A DNA stretch of 64,000 bases, from positions 248,001-312,000 of the forward strand of contig JBIIAO010000003.1 of NCBI GenBank assembly GCA_044239865.1, given 5' to 3'. The position numbers and the translations under genes are program-made. The notes under the pieces are model-generated. The model did no database searches. It had not been told where the DNA came from and was given only the letters and a program-made list of their open reading frames with translations. Shown piece by piece: positions 42,773-50,875 of the stretch (position 1 is the stretch's first letter; each line of letters opens with the position of its first letter). This DNA comes from CAIZGX01 sp044239865 (lineage in GTDB: Bacteria; Bacteroidota; Bacteroidia; Flavobacteriales_D; Sanyastnellaceae).

Positions 42773-43987
42773 TTAGGCATTCAATACGGCTTTCACTGCA
42801 TCAGCCGCTTCTTGAAGCGTAATGGCAGAGTGAACAGCTAAACCGGATTCGTCAATTAATTTTTTCGCTTCAACAGCGTTGGTTCCTTGAAGACGAACAA
42901 TAATTGGAACTTGAATGTCACCAATGTTTTTGTATGCATCTACAACACCTTGTGCAACTCGATCGCAACGCACAATTCCACCAAAAATATTTACTAAAAT
43001 CGCTTTCACAGTAGTGTCGCGAAGTATCATTCTGAATGCAGTTTCAACGCGCTTCGCATCTGCCGTACCTCCAACATCTAGGAAGTTTGCAGGCTCTCCG
43101 CCGCTTAATTTAATAATGTCCATGGTTGCCATTGCCAATCCAGCACCGTTCACCATGCAACCCACGTTTCCATCTAAGTTCACGTAGTTCAAACCAGCTT
43201 CGCCAGCTTCAACTTCAATCGGATCTTCTTCCGTGGTATCACGCATAGCAGCGTAATCTGGGTGACGGAACAACCCATTTCCATCAAGAGTAACTTTTGC
43301 ATCAACAGCAAGAATGCGGTCGTCAGATGTTTTTAATACAGGATTGATTTCAAACATAGATGCATCGCAACCTACGTAAGCATTGTATAATTTCTTAGTG
43401 AAAGCAATCATTTCCTTGAATGCAGCACCTGATAATCCCAAGTTGAAAGCAATGTTCCTTCCTTGAAAATCGGTAACGCCAGTCATTGGATCAACGAGTT
43501 CTTTGAAAATACGCTCAGGCGTCTTTTCAGCAACGTCTTCGATATTCATTCCGCCGTCTGGAGAGTACACGATAACGTTTCTTCCCGCAGCGCGGTCCAA
43601 TAAAATACTCATATAAAATTCGCGAGGTTCAGATGCACCCGGAGAATAAACATCTTCAGCAACAAGAACGGCTTGAACCAACTTGCCTTCAGCTTTGGTT
43701 TGAAGAGTTACCAAGTGTCCGCCTAAAATGCCTTTTGCTTTGTCAGCAACTTCTCCAAGACCTTTGGCTAAAACAACACCGCGTGATCCTGTTTCGGTTA
43801 CTTCTCCTTTCCCACGTCCACCTGCGTGAATCTGCGCCTTCACAACGAACCATCCGGTTCCAGTTTCAGCCTGCAATTTTTCTGCAACCGCAGTTGCCTC
43901 CTCAGGGGTAGTTGCAACATAACCGCGTTGCACTGTTACGCCAAATTGTGAAAGGATACTTTTTCCTTGATATTCGTGAATGTTCAT
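42773..43987 (-). CDS. sucC: Succinyl-CoA ligase (ADP-forming) subunit beta
   Basis: 404 residues; TCA-cycle step making ATP from succinyl-CoA. N-terminal ATP-grasp domain MNIHEYQGKSILSQFGV, KAQIHAGGRGKG (nucleotide site), DRAAGRNVIVYSPDGGMNIE, AVDAKVTLDGN, and C-terminal GCMVNGAGLAMATMDIIKLSGGEPANFLDVGG and IFGGIVRCD (longer blocks joined only for reference). sucD is not adjacent; instead a ureohydrolase follows after six bases. A TACATTCG box ends 18 bases before the start. Confidence 0.97.
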   Translation of the reverse strand: MNIHEYQGKSILSQFGVTVQRGYVATTPEEATAVAEKLQAETGTGWFVVKAQIHAGGRGKGEVTETGSRGVVLAKGLGEVADKAKGILGGHLVTLQTKAEGKLVQAVLVAEDVYSPGASEPREFYMSILLDRAAGRNVIVYSPDGGMNIEDVAEKTPERIFKELVDPMTGVTDFQGRNIAFNLGLSGAAFKEMIAFTKKLYNAYVGCDASMFEINPVLKTSDDRILAVDAKVTLDGNGLFRHPDYAAMRDTTEEDPIEVEAGEAGLNYVNLDGNVGCMVNGAGLAMATMDIIKLSGGEPANFLDVGGTADAKRVETAFRMILRDTTVKAILVNIFGGIVRCDRVAQGVVDAYKNIGDIQVPIIVRLQGTNAVEAKKLIDESGLAVHSAITLQEAADAVKAVLNA

Positions 43988-44005
43988 AGTTCAATATTTG
44001 CGACG

Positions 44006-44013
44006 CGAATGTA
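44006..44013 (-). promoter_or_regulatory. -7-like box of the sucC operon
   Basis: TACATTCG on the minus strand (TAnnTTYG) ends 18 bases before the ATG at 43987. Confidence 0.45.
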
Positions 44014-44037
44014 CTAAATAATGACGAAGTTTTTGTT

Positions 44038-44045
44038 CATCTTTG
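44038..44045 (+). promoter_or_regulatory. -7 box of the ABC transporter gene (one mismatch)
   Basis: CATCTTTG ends four bases before the ATG at 44050. The extended string CATCTTTGTAC is identical to that before hutI (7447-7457). Confidence 0.5.
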
Positions 44046-44049
44046 TACT

Positions 44050-44700
44050 ATGATTCATGCATCGGGAATTTATAAGGGGTACGGAAAGGTTCAAGTCTTG
44101 AACAACGTTTCATTAGACATCCAAAAAAGCGAAATTGTTTCTATAGTAGGGGCAAGCGGAGCGGGAAAAACAACACTTTTGCAAATACTGGGTACACTGG
44201 ATAATCCAGACAAAGGAACCGTGACTATCGATGGAGTGAATCCTTTCCAATTGAAACAGCGAGAACTTGCTCGTTTTCGCAATTTACATCTCGGTTTTGT
44301 CTTTCAGTTTCACAACTTATTGGCTGAATTTACAGCAACAGAAAATGTGTGTATTCCCGCGCTAATTGCTGGAGTTGAAAAGAAAGAGGCTGAAAAGAAG
44401 GCTGCGTTTTGGTTGGAAAGATTGGGGCTAGCCCACAGAGCAGAACACAAGCCTTCTGAAATGTCTGGTGGTGAGCAGCAGCGCGTTGCTGTGGCAAGAG
44501 CTTTAATGAATAATCCGAAAGTAGTCTTCGCCGATGAGCCTTCAGGAAATCTAGACAAGGCAAATGCTGTAGCACTGCACAATCTCTTCTTCGAATTAAG
44601 AAATGAATTCCATCACAGCTTCGTAATTGTAACACACAACGAAGAATTAGCCTCACAGGCAGATCGCAAGATTGTGATGAGCGATGGTCAGATTATTTAA
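44050..44700 (+). CDS. lolD: LolD-like ABC transporter ATPase
   Basis: 216 residues of the MacB/LolD ATPase type. Walker A GASGAGKTTL near 36-45, Q-loop FQFHNLLAEFTATENVCIPAL (the LolD-like continuation; one block), signature SGGEQQRVAVARAL near 138-151, Walker B VVFADEPSG, and His switch VTHNEE. LolD energises the LolCDE complex that releases lipoproteins from the inner membrane. The membrane subunit is not adjacent, so the assignment rests on sequence similarity. Its 3' end overlaps the DUF983 gene on the other strand by eight bases. Confidence 0.85.
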   Translation: MIHASGIYKGYGKVQVLNNVSLDIQKSEIVSIVGASGAGKTTLLQILGTLDNPDKGTVTIDGVNPFQLKQRELARFRNLHLGFVFQFHNLLAEFTATENVCIPALIAGVEKKEAEKKAAFWLERLGLAHRAEHKPSEMSGGEQQRVAVARALMNNPKVVFADEPSGNLDKANAVALHNLFFELRNEFHHSFVIVTHNEELASQADRKIVMSDGQII

Positions 44701-45082
44701 TAAACGATGTCGCCCAGATTGAGCGTGAAAGTTTGAATAGAAGAGGGAATAGAATTACAGTGAATATTACCCCAGTAATTAAAAATGTTTTTGGGTGAGT
44801 TAAAAATCCAAATTCCATTAAACCAAGAGCATCAAGGGTTTTAAGAGAAACTAAAATCGCAATCCACATAGTTACGGTGAGTCCCCAACTCACATAGGCA
44901 GCACCGAAATAAAAACCTGGCTCCGGATTAAAATTGGTTCCGCACTCAGTACATTCAGACTTTACTTGTCCGAGTTTGTTGAAGGAGAGAATGGATTCAT
45001 TCACGAACAAGTGACCTTTACCACAATGCGGACATTTCATTTTCATCACTTTTCCAAGGGTTGTTTTTGATTCTGTTTCCAT
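44693..45082 (-). CDS. DUF983 family membrane protein
   Basis: 129 residues. A zinc-ribbon-like N-terminus (MKCPHCGKGHLF and ECTECGTNF: two CxxC pairs) is followed by two transmembrane helices (about 60-80 and 95-117). The PEPGFYFGAAYVSWGLT segment is typical of DUF983. Function unknown. The start at METESK (45082) is supported by a TAACTTCG box four bases upstream; an internal ATG nearer the zinc ribbon is possible. Confidence 0.88.
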   Translation of the reverse strand: METESKTTLGKVMKMKCPHCGKGHLFVNESILSFNKLGQVKSECTECGTNFNPEPGFYFGAAYVSWGLTVTMWIAILVSLKTLDALGLMEFGFLTHPKTFLITGVIFTVILFPLLFKLSRSIWATSFIK

Positions 45083-45086
45083 GGTG

Positions 45087-45094
45087 CGAAGTTA
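45087..45094 (-). promoter_or_regulatory. -7-like box of the DUF983 gene
   Basis: TAACTTCG on the minus strand ends four bases before the ATG at 45082; same octamer and same gap as aroC. Confidence 0.5.
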
Positions 45095-45132
45095 ATAGGG
45101 ATTGAAAGCAATCGAATGTGACGAAAGTCACT

Positions 45133-46128
45133 TTATTGGCATATGAGCGTGTCGTAATATGCACCATAGCCCGCCCAAACGCCCAATCCACCTTCAACAT
45201 TGGATTTCACATTGCTTGGAGAGGCGAATGGAGAACCTTGATTCGCCAACTGATCTTCATATGATTTATAAAACTTATAAACGTTCATGTCGATACTGCA
45301 CCCGCGAACAACAACAGTGTCTCCTCGCTTGAAAAAACCTCGTTCTTCTCGGCGGTCATCAAACTTGTCGCTGAAGGGCATTGCACCTCTGTAGTAGGCG
45401 AATTCAAACGTAAGACCATTGAAAAACTCATCGTCATAAACACTTGGCATTGGGCTTATGAAGGTTAAATCCTTTTGTTGCCCGCGTAAATAGGTATCTC
45501 TGGTTATCCATTGCGGATAGTGACTAATTCGCTTCGCAGACCAACGGTATGCATTTCCTAACGAATCAGGGTCAGTCATATTTCCATAGATGAAACCTAA
45601 GGAGTCAAGAGTATTGCCTGAAGGAGGCGCGAACCAAATACTGTCGAGTGAAACTGGAAAATTTACTTTGGTTACCGCATGCAGATGGTGTTCGTCTTTG
45701 TCGACAATCAAAGTGTAGGTTTCTCCAGCCAACCCCAACGCCTGCGGAGATAAGGATGAATATAGGCAAATGTTTAAAGCGAGCACAGCCTCGGGAGGAA
45801 GACCCAAGGTTTGAGAGGCAAGAAGAAGCTGTTCTAACGTCATATCTGCTGTGCAATACATTTCCAACGGAATGGTGTCAGTTCCATGAACCATTTTCAC
45901 TTGGGCGTCTCGAACGTAGGAATTAGCCAGGGCATTTAAGTCTGCAGGGTCGAAGTAGCCTGCAGAATAGCTTAGAATAACAATTGGGTATTGTCCCGGT
46001 TCAATGCTCCCTTGTACAACAATTTTAGTATCGGCTTGCGGAAGGTCAACAGTAATGTCTTTCTCGCAACCCACCAAAAGTGTTACGATCGCTAAAACAA
46101 TTCCACCCAAACCCAAAGACTTTTTCAT
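45133..46128 (-). CDS. DUF4249 family lipoprotein
   Basis: 331 residues. Lipoprotein signal with lipobox LVGC (Cys21) followed by EKDITVDLPQADTKIVVQGSI, the DUF4249 opening. The family is usually encoded next to a TonB-dependent receptor and thought to work with it at the outer membrane; no receptor is near here. The mature part is beta-rich with NAYRWSAKRISHYP and YEDQLANQGSPFASPSNVKSN (split) near the end, as in the family. Separate promoter with the box ending five bases before the ATG. Confidence 0.85.
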   Translation of the reverse strand: MKKSLGLGGIVLAIVTLLVGCEKDITVDLPQADTKIVVQGSIEPGQYPIVILSYSAGYFDPADLNALANSYVRDAQVKMVHGTDTIPLEMYCTADMTLEQLLLASQTLGLPPEAVLALNICLYSSLSPQALGLAGETYTLIVDKDEHHLHAVTKVNFPVSLDSIWFAPPSGNTLDSLGFIYGNMTDPDSLGNAYRWSAKRISHYPQWITRDTYLRGQQKDLTFISPMPSVYDDEFFNGLTFEFAYYRGAMPFSDKFDDRREERGFFKRGDTVVVRGCSIDMNVYKFYKSYEDQLANQGSPFASPSNVKSNVEGGLGVWAGYGAYYDTLICQ

Positions 46129-46133
46129 AAGTG

Positions 46134-46141
46134 CAAAATTA
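46134..46141 (-). promoter_or_regulatory. -7 box of the DUF4249 gene
   Basis: TAATTTTG on the minus strand, exact TAnnTTTG, ends five bases before the ATG at 46128. Confidence 0.55.
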
Positions 46142-46183
46142 CAATCAATTCATTCTGACAATAAAAATAATTTGGTGTCGTTT

Positions 46184-46212
46184 TTGTTCGATTCAAAATC
46201 AAATTATTTTTG
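46184..46212 (+). promoter_or_regulatory. Promoter of the Do-family protease gene
   Basis: TTG at 46184-46186, 18-base spacer, TATTTTTG at 46205-46212; the box ends 20 bases before the ATG at 46233. Confidence 0.65.
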
Positions 46213-46232
46213 CATTTCAAATTTTAAAAAGT

Positions 46233-47669
46233 ATGAAAAAGAGTCTAGTCATTTTTGCTTCAGCCTTTGCTGGCGGTCTTATTGCCATGGCTACATACCA
46301 TTTTGTAGTTAGGCCAAATTCAAATAATCTATCGTGGAATACTCCTGTTCCTGGCGAGTTTGCTAATTATTCAGGATTAAGCAGTGCTGGAGGAGATTTC
46401 GTTGTGGCTGCTGAAAGAACAGTGAATTCTGTTGTTCACGTTAAAACGGAAATTAAATCAATGCAGTATGATCCATGGGGCGGATTCTTCGGGAACCCAC
46501 AACCTCAAACACAAATGGCTTCGGGCTCGGGTGTCATTATTTCAGCAGATGGTTACATCATCACAAACAATCATGTCATAGACGGAGCTGAAAAAGTGAC
46601 AGTAACCTTGAATAACAACAAAAATTATGAAGCTACTTTAGTCGGAAAAGATCCAAGCTCCGATATCGCTGTTTTGAAAATAGATGAGTCTAATCTTCCT
46701 GCGATTTCATGGGGAAACAGTGACGCTGTTCATATTGGACAATGGGTTCTAGCAGTCGGAAACCCTTTTGAGTTAACCTCTACCGTTACTGCGGGTATTG
46801 TTAGCGCTAAGGGCAGAAACATCAATATCATTGGTGAAGGAAGATCGGGAGAAGTGTTGCCTGTCGAGTCGTTTATTCAAACAGATGCTGCAGTGAATCC
46901 AGGAAACAGTGGAGGAGCCTTAGTAAATACAAACGGAGAGCTTATAGGTATCAATACCGCTATTGCCTCCCGCACGGGTTCATACGCGGGTTATTCATTT
47001 GCAATCCCTGCATCCATTGCGAAGAAGGTTGCAGAGGATATTATCGAATTTGGAAATGTGCAACGGGGATTCTTAGGGGTTCAAATTTCTGCAGTTACAG
47101 AAGAGCAAGCCAAGGAAGCCGATTTGCCGTTGGTGTCAGGTGTATACATCAACAACGTTACTGCAGGCGGAGCCGCAGAGTCTGCAGGACTGGAAGCCGG
47201 AGATATTATTTTGAAAGTTGCTGATTATCCGGTTTCAACGGTTCCTCAATTGCAAGAGCAAATAAGCAAATTCAGACCAGGTAACAAAGTGAACTTGGTG
47301 GTTTGGAGGAGCGGAAAAGAAAAGAATTTCGAAATTGAATTGAAGAATAAATCAGGAAAAGCCGAACTCGAGAATTTTGAAGAAATAGCTGCTGAAAGTA
47401 TTTCATCACTGGGTGCAGAGTTCAGTGCTCCTTCAGAAAGTGAATGTAAAGCCTTACGTATTCAAGGCGGTGCAAAAGTGGGCGTTCTTTCAACAGGTAA
47501 GCTAAGAAGTGCGGGTGTGAAAACCGGATTTATTGTAACGAAGATCGATGGTGAACTAGTCACTTCACCCGAGCAACTTCAATCGTTGTTGAAATCTAAG
47601 TCAGGGGGAATTTTGTTGGAAGGTGTTTACCCCAACGGAACCCGTGCTTATTACGGTTTCGGAATATAA
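46233..47669 (+). CDS. Do-family (DegP/DegQ) periplasmic serine protease
   Basis: 478 residues from ATG 46233, which opens a signal/anchor helix (about 3-22). Trypsin-like domain: His in ITNNHVIDGA, Asp in SDIAVLKID, Ser226 in NPGNSGGAL. Two PDZ domains follow: the first from RGFLGVQI (about 290-380), the second shorter and divergent (about 410-478, GAKVGVLSTGKLRSAGVKTGF). Degrades and refolds misfolded envelope proteins. Monocistronic with a promoter and a strong terminator. Confidence 0.95.
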   Translation: MKKSLVIFASAFAGGLIAMATYHFVVRPNSNNLSWNTPVPGEFANYSGLSSAGGDFVVAAERTVNSVVHVKTEIKSMQYDPWGGFFGNPQPQTQMASGSGVIISADGYIITNNHVIDGAEKVTVTLNNNKNYEATLVGKDPSSDIAVLKIDESNLPAISWGNSDAVHIGQWVLAVGNPFELTSTVTAGIVSAKGRNINIIGEGRSGEVLPVESFIQTDAAVNPGNSGGALVNTNGELIGINTAIASRTGSYAGYSFAIPASIAKKVAEDIIEFGNVQRGFLGVQISAVTEEQAKEADLPLVSGVYINNVTAGGAAESAGLEAGDIILKVADYPVSTVPQLQEQISKFRPGNKVNLVVWRSGKEKNFEIELKNKSGKAELENFEEIAAESISSLGAEFSAPSESECKALRIQGGAKVGVLSTGKLRSAGVKTGFIVTKIDGELVTSPEQLQSLLKSKSGGILLEGVYPNGTRAYYGFGI

Positions 47670-47691
47670 AAACCAAGAATTATTTTGAGTG

Positions 47692-47730
47692 AAAACAGCC
47701 TCGTAGAACGAATACGAGGCTGTTTTTTTT
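47692..47730 (+). terminator. Intrinsic terminator of the Do-protease gene
   Basis: A 14-bp perfect stem, AAAACAGCCTCGTA / TACGAGGCTGTTTT (47692-47705 with 47713-47726), loop GAACGAA, T-run after it. The strongest hairpin in the window. Confidence 0.9.
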
Positions 47731-47753
47731 GCTGCTAGTTCATTCGCTTGAAC

Positions 47754-47761
47754 TATCTTTG
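47754..47761 (+). promoter_or_regulatory. -7 box of gap
   Basis: TATCTTTG, exact TAnnTTTG, 22 bases after a TTTG that overlaps the T-run of the preceding terminator. It ends 58 bases before the gap ATG, giving the longest leader after that of the sigma factor at 61711. Confidence 0.6.
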
Positions 47762-47819
47762 CAACGTCTTGAAAAAATGAATTTCAAGAAGAAAAAATCA
47801 ACTCATTTAAATACAATTT

Positions 47820-49280
47820 ATGTCAAACAAACCCTTGTCAAACGACACGTACAGCAATGAACTGGCGGTGTATGTGAACCAAGAAAAAGCGGCTATAGAT
47901 CTCGCACACATGGTGGGAAAGTTGCTTTTCGATAAATCAATTGAATTGGTGCTTTTCCGCAATCATCTTGCAGATACGCGCATCACTGAAATTCTTCGAT
48001 TGCACAAATACGCAGCTGAAGTTGTAGGAAAACCAATTAGCGTTTTTCACACAGCAGAATTGGCCGCAGAACTTTACAATATGGACATTGCTCCAGCGAA
48101 AATAGATATAGGGAAATTGGCTAGCGAGTGGGCTATCTCTCGCGAGCATTTCAATTCACAAAAAGATTTCTTAGAAGATAAACTACAGAATTTCACCGAG
48201 GAAGGGAAGGACATGGAACCAAGAGACGTAGTCTTGTTTGGTTTTGGTCGAATAGGCCGCTTGGCGGCACGCGAATTGGTGCGTCAAGCTGGAAGTGGAC
48301 AGCAACTTCGCTTACGTGCAATTGTTACGCGTGAAGACGACGATTTGTCTATAAAAAAACGCGCTGCGCTTTTCGAAAACGATTCTGTTCACGGAAGATT
48401 CAAAGGAACGGTCGATGTTGATTACGAAAACAAATGTTTAATCGTAAACGGTCAGCGAATTTACATGTTGGCAGCGAAAGATCCGGGCGCAGTTGATTAC
48501 ACAGCCTATGGAATTCAAGACGCTTTATTAATCGATAACACCGGTGTTTTCAAAGATCGTGAAGCGCTAAGTGTTCACTTGAAAGCAAAAGGTATTAGTA
48601 AGGTCCTATTAACTGCACCAGGTAAGGAAGTTCCGAATATTGTATACGGAATTAATCACCGCGATTTAGACATTGAAAGTGAGACAATCTTTTCTGCAGC
48701 AAGTTGCACAACCAACGCAATTTCTCCAATTTTGAAAACCATCTTCGATGAATTCGGAATTGAAAAAGGACACATTGAAACGGTTCACGCATACACGAAC
48801 GATCAGAACTTGTTAGACAACATGCACAAGAAAAGTCGTCGCGGAAGAAGTGCTGCTGTGAACATGGTAATCACTGAAACGGGCGCTGGTAAAGCTGTTA
48901 CGAAAGTAATTCCAGCTTTGGCAGACAAGTTGACTTCAAACGCTGTTCGCGTACCAACGCCAAATGGTTCGTTAGCAATCATTCACGTATACACAGACAA
49001 AGCAACTTCTGTTGAGGAAGTAAATGCTACCGTTCGCAAAGCTGCATTAGACGGGGATTTAGTGAATCAAATATTCTACAGTATTAGCGAAGAATTAGTG
49101 TCAAGTGATATCGTTGGAAACGAATGCTGCAGTGTTTATGATAGTCAAGCAACCATTGTTTCTAAAGACGGAAAAGGCATTGTTCTTTACGTTTGGTACG
49201 ACAATGAATTCGGATACACCAAGCAAGTGATTCGCTTAGCGAAGTATGTAGCGAAAGTTCGTCGCAGTATGTACTATTGA
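47820..49280 (+). CDS. gap: Glyceraldehyde-3-phosphate dehydrogenase, long form
   Basis: 486 residues, about 150 longer than ordinary GAPDH owing to an N-terminal extension (residues 1-135) with no recognised domain; this long form is common in Bacteroidetes and some proteobacteria. The catalytic core begins at VVLFGFGRIGRLAARELV (NAD-binding). Catalytic Cys296 lies in AASCTTNAI and the following HAYTNDQNLLDN and RVPTPNGSLA are typical. C-terminal WYDNEFGYTKQ is conserved. Glycolytic or gluconeogenic interconversion of G3P and 1,3-bisphosphoglycerate. Monocistronic with terminator. Confidence 0.95.
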   Translation: MSNKPLSNDTYSNELAVYVNQEKAAIDLAHMVGKLLFDKSIELVLFRNHLADTRITEILRLHKYAAEVVGKPISVFHTAELAAELYNMDIAPAKIDIGKLASEWAISREHFNSQKDFLEDKLQNFTEEGKDMEPRDVVLFGFGRIGRLAARELVRQAGSGQQLRLRAIVTREDDDLSIKKRAALFENDSVHGRFKGTVDVDYENKCLIVNGQRIYMLAAKDPGAVDYTAYGIQDALLIDNTGVFKDREALSVHLKAKGISKVLLTAPGKEVPNIVYGINHRDLDIESETIFSAASCTTNAISPILKTIFDEFGIEKGHIETVHAYTNDQNLLDNMHKKSRRGRSAAVNMVITETGAGKAVTKVIPALADKLTSNAVRVPTPNGSLAIIHVYTDKATSVEEVNATVRKAALDGDLVNQIFYSISEELVSSDIVGNECCSVYDSQATIVSKDGKGIVLYVWYDNEFGYTKQVIRLAKYVAKVRRSMYY

Positions 49281-49295
49281 TATTTTATGTTGAAG

Positions 49296-49327
49296 AAAAA
49301 AGGGCGACCACCGGTCGCCCTTTTTTG
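49296..49327. terminator. Intrinsic terminator between gap and the DUF2330 gene
   Basis: Stem GGGCGACC / GGTCGCCC (49302-49309 with 49313-49320), loop ACC, A-run and T-run on either side, so it works for both convergent genes. Confidence 0.88.
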
Positions 49328-49330
49328 TGC

Positions 49331-50875
49331 CTATACTTTCGTTCGTTTACGTGACACGAAAAGCGCTAAGCCGACAACGGAACCCAGGAAGAGTGGCACT
49401 TCCCAAGGCTTTTTGTTTTTGTCTGAATCTTTGTTTTGCAAGAACGCTTCGTTCGCTTCCATGTCGGAATGAATGTAAGCTTCGTCCACTTCAATTTCAT
49501 TCGGATCCATAGGAGAATCTTCACCAGGAATTACTTCCCCCTTCAACATTGAGTCATAAGGTTTGTTAATCATGAATGAAACAAATTCATTGATGTATTT
49601 ATCACTGCGATCATTCGGTTTAATTCCCGCTAGCGCATACAATTCATCCACTTCAACTTTTCTGCGTGAACGTAAAGACTCCAAATACTCTTGAGATTCG
49701 TCACAGTTGAAAGGCCCGCCAGCTGGGTGAGTTAGAATATATCGTGCTTGGAAGTTTTCAGTATTGGGAGTAATCTGAAACGTTAGATCAGCAGGGAATT
49801 TCGCATTGCTGTAGCGCACGTGAAGTCTTGTGAAAAACACAGGTGACGCAGAATTCCAACCGGCCCACCAAACGCCCGCTTCAGCAAAGTCGTTGTAAAT
49901 AGGCGGATTCCCAACACAAGGATCGCATTTCATTCCACCCCAACTTGGTGTAACGTTCCAAGCATATTCCAACATAACGGCATTCTTTCCTTCACGAGAA
50001 TAAGCGCGGGTGAAAAGGTTTTTATAGAATTCACCAAAGATGTCTTTCGTGTACAACGGAATGTTACGATCTGTCGGCACTTTCACTGTTCTGTAGTTCG
50101 TGCATTCCACGCGTCCGGTCTTTGTGAAGGCATAGACAATCATGTCTTGCTCGCCTGAACTGTTCGCCATTCCAAGACGAATAGGCAACATGAATTTCGG
50201 GTGATCGAAGTTGATTTGAATCGGACGCAAGTAATCGAATCCAGTGTTCTTCTGATTGTCTAAATTCACCTTCACAACAAAGAATTTCATGTTGCTTTTG
50301 ATATAAGGCTCAAGCACACTTTCTGCGGTTGTGGGAATTTTGTATCCTTCCTGAATTAAATAATTTTTCAATCCAGTGCTTTCTTTCGCTGAAAGAAGAG
50401 CTATATCGTATTCGCCAACCGTGTATTCTGCTTCAATGGTCACATTGAATTTTTCTTCGACCATATCATACTTCATGCGAACGCCCGCATCTGTAGAGGT
50501 GACTTGCGCACTCCAGTTTGCTTCGTCTAATTCTACAGTCTGATAACACGGGTTAGTGTCGTAATATTCCACCAATCGCGGTGAAGAGTATGCGTCAAGC
50601 GTTTCGAATATTCTTCGGTCAACGACTTTGATGTCCCCTTCCTGAAGAACCACTGGAACGGGCACCACCATTGCGAAATCGCGCACGTCGCCCTTGAAGT
50701 CATTCGACATGGTAATGGAAGTTCGTGTACCGTCGCGAACCAAAATAATTTCGCTCTTGTTGTTGAACAAGGTAGCGTCTGCTTTCGCAACATAAAATCC
50801 GCAGAACGAATAAGCGTTCACGCTTGCAAGGAGCACCAACAGCGCTGCCGCTTTAATAAGCAATCTTTGTGTCAT
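49331..50875 (-). CDS. DUF2330 family exported, membrane-anchored protein
   Basis: 514 residues. Signal peptide (about 1-22, ending VNAYSFCGF); the mature start FCGFYVAKADATLFNNKSEII is the DUF2330 hallmark, followed by RTSITMSNDFKGDVRDFAMVVPVP. The C-terminal WEVPLFLGSVVGLALFV is a membrane helix followed by RKRTKV, so the bulk sits outside the cytoplasmic membrane. Function unknown. It overlaps the RnfD-like gene by 23 bases, the two forming an operon; the pairing suggests a joint membrane function. Confidence 0.88.
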   Translation of the reverse strand: MTQRLLIKAAALLVLLASVNAYSFCGFYVAKADATLFNNKSEIILVRDGTRTSITMSNDFKGDVRDFAMVVPVPVVLQEGDIKVVDRRIFETLDAYSSPRLVEYYDTNPCYQTVELDEANWSAQVTSTDAGVRMKYDMVEEKFNVTIEAEYTVGEYDIALLSAKESTGLKNYLIQEGYKIPTTAESVLEPYIKSNMKFFVVKVNLDNQKNTGFDYLRPIQINFDHPKFMLPIRLGMANSSGEQDMIVYAFTKTGRVECTNYRTVKVPTDRNIPLYTKDIFGEFYKNLFTRAYSREGKNAVMLEYAWNVTPSWGGMKCDPCVGNPPIYNDFAEAGVWWAGWNSASPVFFTRLHVRYSNAKFPADLTFQITPNTENFQARYILTHPAGGPFNCDESQEYLESLRSRRKVEVDELYALAGIKPNDRSDKYINEFVSFMINKPYDSMLKGEVIPGEDSPMDPNEIEVDEAYIHSDMEANEAFLQNKDSDKNKKPWEVPLFLGSVVGLALFVSRKRTKV

